NCBI RefSeq assembly: GCF_021227995.1
Contig: NZ_CP089301.1
Location: 4,278,001 to 4,342,000 of the forward strand
Source of the DNA: Novosphingobium kaempferiae
Lineage (GTDB): Bacteria > Pseudomonadota > Alphaproteobacteria > Sphingomonadales > Sphingomonadaceae
Length of the DNA stretch: 64,000 bases
Reading direction: 5' to 3'
Under the pieces are notes generated by a model. It had not been told where the DNA came from, made no database searches, and worked only from the letters and a program-made list of their open reading frames with translations. The position numbers were made by a program, and so were the translations under genes. Shown one piece after another: positions 60,217-64,000 of the stretch (within the stretch, counting starts at the first letter, position 1; the number at the start of each line of letters is the position of its first letter).

Positions 60217-61275
60217 ATGCGGGATTTCACCTATCGCAGCCAGAACGCCCACGTCCTGTTCGGTCAGGGCTCGATCGGACGGCTTGAGGAAGCCGTCTCG
60301 ATGGTCGGCGGCAAGCGGGCCCTGCTGCTCTCCACGCCGCAGCAGGCCGATCAGCCCCGTGCGCTGACCGAAGGCCTCGGTTGCATTGTCGACATGTTCG
60401 ACGGTGCAACCATGCACACGCCGGTCGACGTGACGGAGCGGGCACTGGAGGCAGTGGAGACCGCGCAGGCGGACTGCCTCGTCGCCTTCGGCGGCGGATC
60501 GACCATCGGGCTGGCCAAGGCGATCGCCCTGCGCACCGACCTGCCGCAGATCGCGATCCCGACGACGTATGCCGGATCGGAGATGACGCCCATCCTCGGC
60601 CAGACCGAGAACGGCCGCAAGACGACGCTCAAGAGTCCCAAGGTATTGCCCGAGCTTGTCATCTACGACGTGGATCTCACACTTGGCCTGCCTGCAGCCA
60701 TGTCGGGAACGAGCGGCATCAACGCCATCGCGCACGCCGTGGAGGGGCTCTACGCGCAGGACACCAACCCGGTGATGCGCATGATCGCGGCGGCGGGGAT
60801 CGAGGCGCTGGCCGATGCCCTGCCGACGATTGCGCGCAAGCCCGACGACATCGAGGCGCGGAGCCAGGCGCTTTACGGCGCATGGCTGTGCGGCACGGTG
60901 CTCGGTTCGGTCGGCATGGCGCTGCACCACAAGCTCTGCCACACGCTCGGCGGCTCGTTCAATCTTCCCCATGCCGAGACGCACACCATCGTGCTCCCGC
61001 ATGCGATCGCCTACAACGCACCCGCCGTGCCGGAGGCGATGGATATCCTTCGTCACGCCCTGCAGTCGGACGATCCTGCGCAGGCGCTCTACGACCTCGG
61101 CCGCGCCGTCAATGCCCCGGCATCGCTGCGCGACATCGGCATGCCCGAGGACGGCATCGACGTTGCCGCCGATCAGGCGGTCGAGAACGCCTATTGGAAT
61201 CCGAGGCCGCTCGACCGAAATGAACTACGCGATCTCATCGCGCGCGCCTGGGCCGGCGAAGCGCCCCGCACATGA
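60217..61275 (+). CDS. hapF: Maleylacetate reductase
   Basis: 352 residues, the usual length. Iron-containing alcohol dehydrogenase fold with NAD motif AFGGGSTIGLAKAIAL, VPTTYAGSEMTPILG-type loop (here IPTTYAGSEMT), SGINAIAHAVEGLYA and HHKLCHTLGGSFNLPHAETHTIVLPH, which are hallmarks of maleylacetate reductases. Converts maleylacetate to 3-oxoadipate. 4 bp after the ALDH, overlapping the next gene by 4 bases. Product enters PcaIJ and PcaF. Confidence 0.94.
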   Translation: MRDFTYRSQNAHVLFGQGSIGRLEEAVSMVGGKRALLLSTPQQADQPRALTEGLGCIVDMFDGATMHTPVDVTERALEAVETAQADCLVAFGGGSTIGLAKAIALRTDLPQIAIPTTYAGSEMTPILGQTENGRKTTLKSPKVLPELVIYDVDLTLGLPAAMSGTSGINAIAHAVEGLYAQDTNPVMRMIAAAGIEALADALPTIARKPDDIEARSQALYGAWLCGTVLGSVGMALHHKLCHTLGGSFNLPHAETHTIVLPHAIAYNAPAVPEAMDILRHALQSDDPAQALYDLGRAVNAPASLRDIGMPEDGIDVAADQAVENAYWNPRPLDRNELRDLIARAWAGEAPRT

Positions 61276-62111
61276 GCCAGACCATGAACGCAACCCTATT
61301 CCCGGAACTCACTACCTCCGTCATCGACGCGATGAAGGATGCCGCGAACCCTCGCCTGCGCGAGATCATGACCGTCCTCGTTCGGCACCTCCACGATGTC
61401 ATCCGCGAGACGCGTCTGACCGAAGGGGAATGGGCAGCCGCCATCGAATTCCTGACCGCCACCGGCGGCATCTGCAGCAGCACCCGCCAGGAATTCATTC
61501 TCCTGTCGGACACGCTGGGCGTCTCGATGCTGGTGGATGCAGTGAACCATGACGGAGGCGAAGCCGTGACCCCGTCGACCGTCTTCGGCCCCTTCTACTC
61601 CGGTGAGCAGGACGAACTGCCCGCCGGGGCCTCCATCCTCAAGCGACCGGAAGCAGGCGAGCCGACGCTTGTTTCCGGCCTCATCCTCGATGACAGCGGC
61701 ACCCCCATCGAAGGCGCGCTGATCGAAGTCTGGCAGACCGCGCCCTGCGGCCTCTACGACGTGCAGGATCATGAGCAGCCCGACGGACACCTGAGGGGAA
61801 GCTTCCGCTCAGCGGCGGATGGCAGCTACAGCTTCGAGACCGTGCTGCCGGTCAGCTATCCGATCCCGGACGACGGCCCGGTCGGCAAGATGTTGCGCGC
61901 GCTGGGGCGTCATCCCAACCGCCCCGCCCACATCCACTTCATGATAAGCGCACCCGGCTATCGCCGACTGGTCACGCATATCTTCGTGGCGGGCGACGAC
62001 TATCTGGCGAGCGACGCTGTGTTCGGCGTGAAGCCCGACCTCATCGTCCATCCCACGGCGCACGAAGACGGGATGGCCATCGCCTACGACTTCCGACTGG
62101 CCGGAGCATAG
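61272..62111 (+). CDS. Hydroxyquinol 1,2-dioxygenase (intradiol)
   Basis: 279 residues. Non-haem Fe(III) ligands: Tyr162 in CGLYDVQ, Tyr196 in VSYPIPDDG, His220 and His222 in RPAHIHFMI. An N-terminal helical dimerisation domain (EIMTVLVRHLHDVIRETRLTEGEWAAAIEFLTATG) precedes the catalytic barrel. The length and GKMLRALGRHPNRPAHIH block match hydroxyquinol 1,2-dioxygenases, which cleave 1,2,4-benzenetriol to maleylacetate. Starts within the stop of hapF. Together with HapCD it gives two entrances to maleylacetate. Confidence 0.93.
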   Translation: MSQTMNATLFPELTTSVIDAMKDAANPRLREIMTVLVRHLHDVIRETRLTEGEWAAAIEFLTATGGICSSTRQEFILLSDTLGVSMLVDAVNHDGGEAVTPSTVFGPFYSGEQDELPAGASILKRPEAGEPTLVSGLILDDSGTPIEGALIEVWQTAPCGLYDVQDHEQPDGHLRGSFRSAADGSYSFETVLPVSYPIPDDGPVGKMLRALGRHPNRPAHIHFMISAPGYRRLVTHIFVAGDDYLASDAVFGVKPDLIVHPTAHEDGMAIAYDFRLAGA

Positions 62112-62116
62112 GCCGG

Positions 62117-62539
62117 GTGAACCTTGCGCCCGTGAGTGACCGCAGCGACTACTGGCGCTTGCGGCCCAACGCGCCTTTAATCGGCACCGACCTTTGCCCG
62201 GCCGACGCCATCACGGAAGGCCGGGCAAGGGAGTTCCGGTTCGGGCGGGGGCGCAGCATGTTCCGCATGTTCGTGGTCCGCCACGAGGGGGCGCTGCGGG
62301 GCTATCTCAACCTCTGCCCGCATTTCTCACTGCCGCTCAATCATGAACCCGATCAGTTCATGATCGACGGCGTGATCCTGTGCGTGCAGCACTTCGCCCG
62401 CTTCTCCCCGCTCGACGGCCTGTGCATCGACGGCGCGTGCGAGGGCAGCCACCTTGACGCAGTTCCCGTGACGGTCGGGACAGACGGGATACTGCGCATC
62501 GGCGATGGCGAAACCGGCGCTACGTCACGGCAGCGCTAG
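62117..62539 (+). CDS. Rieske [2Fe-2S] ferredoxin-like protein
   Basis: 140 residues, GTG start 5 bp after the dioxygenase stop. Rieske cluster ligands: Cys67 and His69 in LCPHFSLPLN, Cys89 and His92 in ILCVQHFARF. No reductase or ring-hydroxylating oxygenase is encoded nearby. In this position it could feed electrons to an unlinked oxygenase that makes hydroquinone or hydroxyquinol, or could reactivate an oxidised iron centre in the dioxygenases. Both are inference. Last gene of the operon; convergent with the UrcA-like gene 9 bp away. Confidence 0.88.
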   Translation: MNLAPVSDRSDYWRLRPNAPLIGTDLCPADAITEGRAREFRFGRGRSMFRMFVVRHEGALRGYLNLCPHFSLPLNHEPDQFMIDGVILCVQHFARFSPLDGLCIDGACEGSHLDAVPVTVGTDGILRIGDGETGATSRQR

Positions 62540-62548
62540 CGCCGCCGA

Positions 62549-62881
62549 TTACTGGGCGAGGGCGAACTGCCTTGCCGAAGCGGTCGATGCGGCGGCCATG
62601 CGGCTTTCGATCTGGCGGCGGATGTCCGACTTCACGGCAGCCTGGCAGTCCTGCGACTTGCGTTCCGCAGCGAGGTGGACGCCGGCCATGTCCTGACCGC
62701 AGACGGCGCGCGCGCTCTGGTCCATGCGGATCGCGAGGCGGCGCTGGCCTTCGGTCGTGGCGAGGTCGAGATCCTGGATCTGGATCACCGCCTTTTCGCG
62801 GGCGAACGGATTTTCGGAAGTTGCCGCAGATGCGGTGGTGGCGAAGGCGACCGAGGCCAGCGCCAGAATGCCAATCTTCAT
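62549..62881 (-). CDS. UrcA-family periplasmic protein
   Basis: 110 residues from ATG 62881 (AGGAG six bases upstream; an ATG one codon earlier is possible). Signal peptide MKIGILALASVAFATTASAA. UrcA-like pattern: VIQIQDLDLATTEGQRRLAIRMDQSARAVCG, then two further cysteines region (KSQDC). Function unknown; the family is characteristic of sphingomonads and related alphaproteobacteria. Confidence 0.88.
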   Translation of the reverse strand: MKIGILALASVAFATTASAATSENPFAREKAVIQIQDLDLATTEGQRRLAIRMDQSARAVCGQDMAGVHLAAERKSQDCQAAVKSDIRRQIESRMAAASTASARQFALAQ

Positions 62882-62977
62882 CATCGTCTCCTGAACACAT
62901 GTCGAGGGTCACTCTGCGGCGACCGCATAGACCCTAGCGTTCAGGGACGCCATTTACAATCGGCAGAAAAGGCCGAG

Positions 62978-63358
62978 TTATCTGTCTCCGACCACCAGGA
63001 ACGCGATGTCCCTGGAGTAGCCGAGCAATCCGATCGGGAGCGGAGCGCGCATGACTGGCGAAGCCTCCGTCCCGATATTAACATCGATGCTGCGTGCGAG
63101 GGGTCTGGACCATGCCCGCACGGTATCGAGCGGCAGCACGGCCTTCCATGCCTTGCGCCCCTCGACCTCGATCGGATGGCCGTTTACAAGCACCTGCGCC
63201 TGAGGATCGGCGCGATAGCCTGAGACCTGCAGGCAGTCAGATTCACCGCAGGATACCAGACGGGTATTGGGTTGAGCCGCCGCCATCGCAGCGGGAGAAG
63301 CGGCCGCCAGTATTACCGCCCCGCACAGCATTCCAGCCCGACCAAGCGCCCCCGTCAT
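62978..63358 (-). CDS. Exported protein of unknown function
   Basis: 126 residues with signal sequence (MTGALGRAGMLCGAVILAAASPAAMAAAQ). Two cysteines (SCGESDC) and beta-rich sequence follow (LQVSGYRADPQAQVLVNGHPIEVEGRKAWKAVLPLDTVRAW). No family recognised; the pattern resembles a small secreted beta-sandwich. Separated by 218 bp from the LysR gene. Confidence 0.6.
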   Translation of the reverse strand: MTGALGRAGMLCGAVILAAASPAAMAAAQPNTRLVSCGESDCLQVSGYRADPQAQVLVNGHPIEVEGRKAWKAVLPLDTVRAWSRPLARSIDVNIGTEASPVMRAPLPIGLLGYSRDIAFLVVGDR

Positions 63359-63576
63359 CCGCGATATCGGCCATGTTGAGCGCAACCGACCGCCCTTGCC
63401 CGGGCTTCCAGCCCTTCGCGCAGGATGCGCAGGGCGGTTGCTGCCATTCTGACTGCCGAATCGAGTACCGACGTGATGTTCATCCGCGACCGTCACCTTG
63501 CCTGATGGGCGCAAGAGTGATGCGCGAGGGGTCATCGCGGCAGGTGCGAATTCGCAATGTCGCCCATAGATGAAAA

Positions 63577-64000
63577 CTATGCCCTCGGCAGGGCACGCAA
63601 CCGGCGGAATACCTCGTCGATGAAGAGCTGCGTCGCGGTGTTGCGCTCGGGCTCGGCGCGGGCGAGCAGGAATATCTCGTAGGACGGCTCGAAATCGGCG
63701 TGCAGCAGCGGCCAGAGCGCGCCGCGCTCCACTTCGGTGCGGACGGCGGGAATGGGCAGGAAGCCGATGCCGACGCCGCACAGGATCAGCCGCCGCGCCT
63801 CGTTGATGTCCTCCGCCAGCCCGGTCACGCGCGTGCCGAGGCGGTAGCGGCGCCGCAGGTGGGTGATGATCTCGATCTCGTCCTCGCCCGTCAGCACGAA
63901 GGCTTCGTCCTTCAGTTCCTTGGGCTGGCTGATGCGATAGCCGAACAGCGGGTGGCTGCGCGCGCAGTAGAGTTGCTGGCGCTCCACGAAGAGCGGCTCG
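63577..64000 (-). CDS. LysR-family regulator, C-terminal part (5' end beyond window)
   Basis: Minus-strand frame that ends with TAG-type stop at 63577 and continues past the right edge. The visible 140 residues are the effector-binding domain (YCARSHPLFGYRISQPKELKDEAFVLTGEDEIEIITHLRRRYRLGTRVTGLAEDINEARRLILCGVGIGFLPIPAVRTEVERGALWPLL). The HTH lies outside the window. Its target cannot be told. Confidence 0.8.
   Translation of the reverse strand, partial: EPLFVERQQLYCARSHPLFGYRISQPKELKDEAFVLTGEDEIEIITHLRRRYRLGTRVTGLAEDINEARRLILCGVGIGFLPIPAVRTEVERGALWPLLHADFEPSYEIFLLARAEPERNTATQLFIDEVFRRLRALPRA

Overview
The window looks like a chromosomal segment of a sphingomonad alphaproteobacterium (order Sphingomonadales; Novosphingobium or Sphingobium would fit). 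The reasons are the high GC content, several TonB-dependent receptors, a UrcA-family protein, many Tat-exported enzymes, and a hydroquinone/3-oxoadipate catabolic block of the kind known from sphingomonads. The genus is inference. I see no rRNA, tRNA, CRISPR array, insertion sequence or phage gene. Small palindromic repeats of at least four kinds sit in the gaps.

Layout. (1) 1-3.7 kb: the end of a TonB-dependent receptor, a Tat-exported PhoD-type phosphatase and a convergent pectinesterase. (2) 4-13.4 kb: a diguanylate cyclase, then a tightly overlapping five-gene run: GGDEF-EAL protein, TonB-dependent receptor, YfiR-like periplasmic protein, CHASE8-type hybrid histidine kinase and response regulator. 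(3) 13.5-14.7 kb: an unknown protein and a glutathione S-transferase-like protein. (4) 14.7-36.4 kb: a peptide and amino-acid utilisation island with three S10 serine carboxypeptidases, an M61 aminopeptidase, a prolyl oligopeptidase, two PLP aminotransferases (one Tat-exported), a TonB-dependent receptor, an APC permease, a DMT exporter, an ornithine-cyclodeaminase-like enzyme, an amidohydrolase and two Lrp/AsnC regulators.

(5) 36.6-39.2 kb: six small, mostly unknown genes led by a LuxR-type HTH protein with a C-terminal membrane helix. (6) 39.3-49.4 kb: TMEM175 channel, LysR regulator and DUF4826 protein on the minus strand. These are followed on the plus strand by isochorismatase-family hydrolase, alpha/beta hydrolase, XapX, Tat-exported amidohydrolase, exported VOC-like protein, DoxX, alginate-export-type porin and DUF1275 protein. 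Three promoters in this block share a sequence element. (7) 49.6-62.5 kb: aromatic catabolism. A 7-gene operon encodes two-subunit hydroquinone 1,2-dioxygenase, a porin, 4-hydroxymuconic semialdehyde dehydrogenase, maleylacetate reductase, hydroxyquinol 1,2-dioxygenase and a Rieske ferredoxin. It is flanked by an AraC regulator and a divergent pcaI-pcaJ-pcaF-iclR operon. The two operons together take hydroquinone or hydroxyquinol to maleylacetate, 3-oxoadipate, and finally succinyl-CoA plus acetyl-CoA. An MFS transporter gene shares a 35-bp promoter element with the dioxygenase operon. (8) 62.5-64 kb: a UrcA-family protein, an exported unknown protein and the C-terminal part of a LysR regulator.

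The best leads are the duplicated AraC-type operator in region 7, the 30-bp element shared by promoters in region 6, a REP-like repeat translated as part of a porin signal peptide (47.2 kb), the receptor/YfiR/CHASE8-kinase operon, and the five-copy alternating decamer array at 26.4 kb. Functions are assigned by reading motifs; no database search was run.
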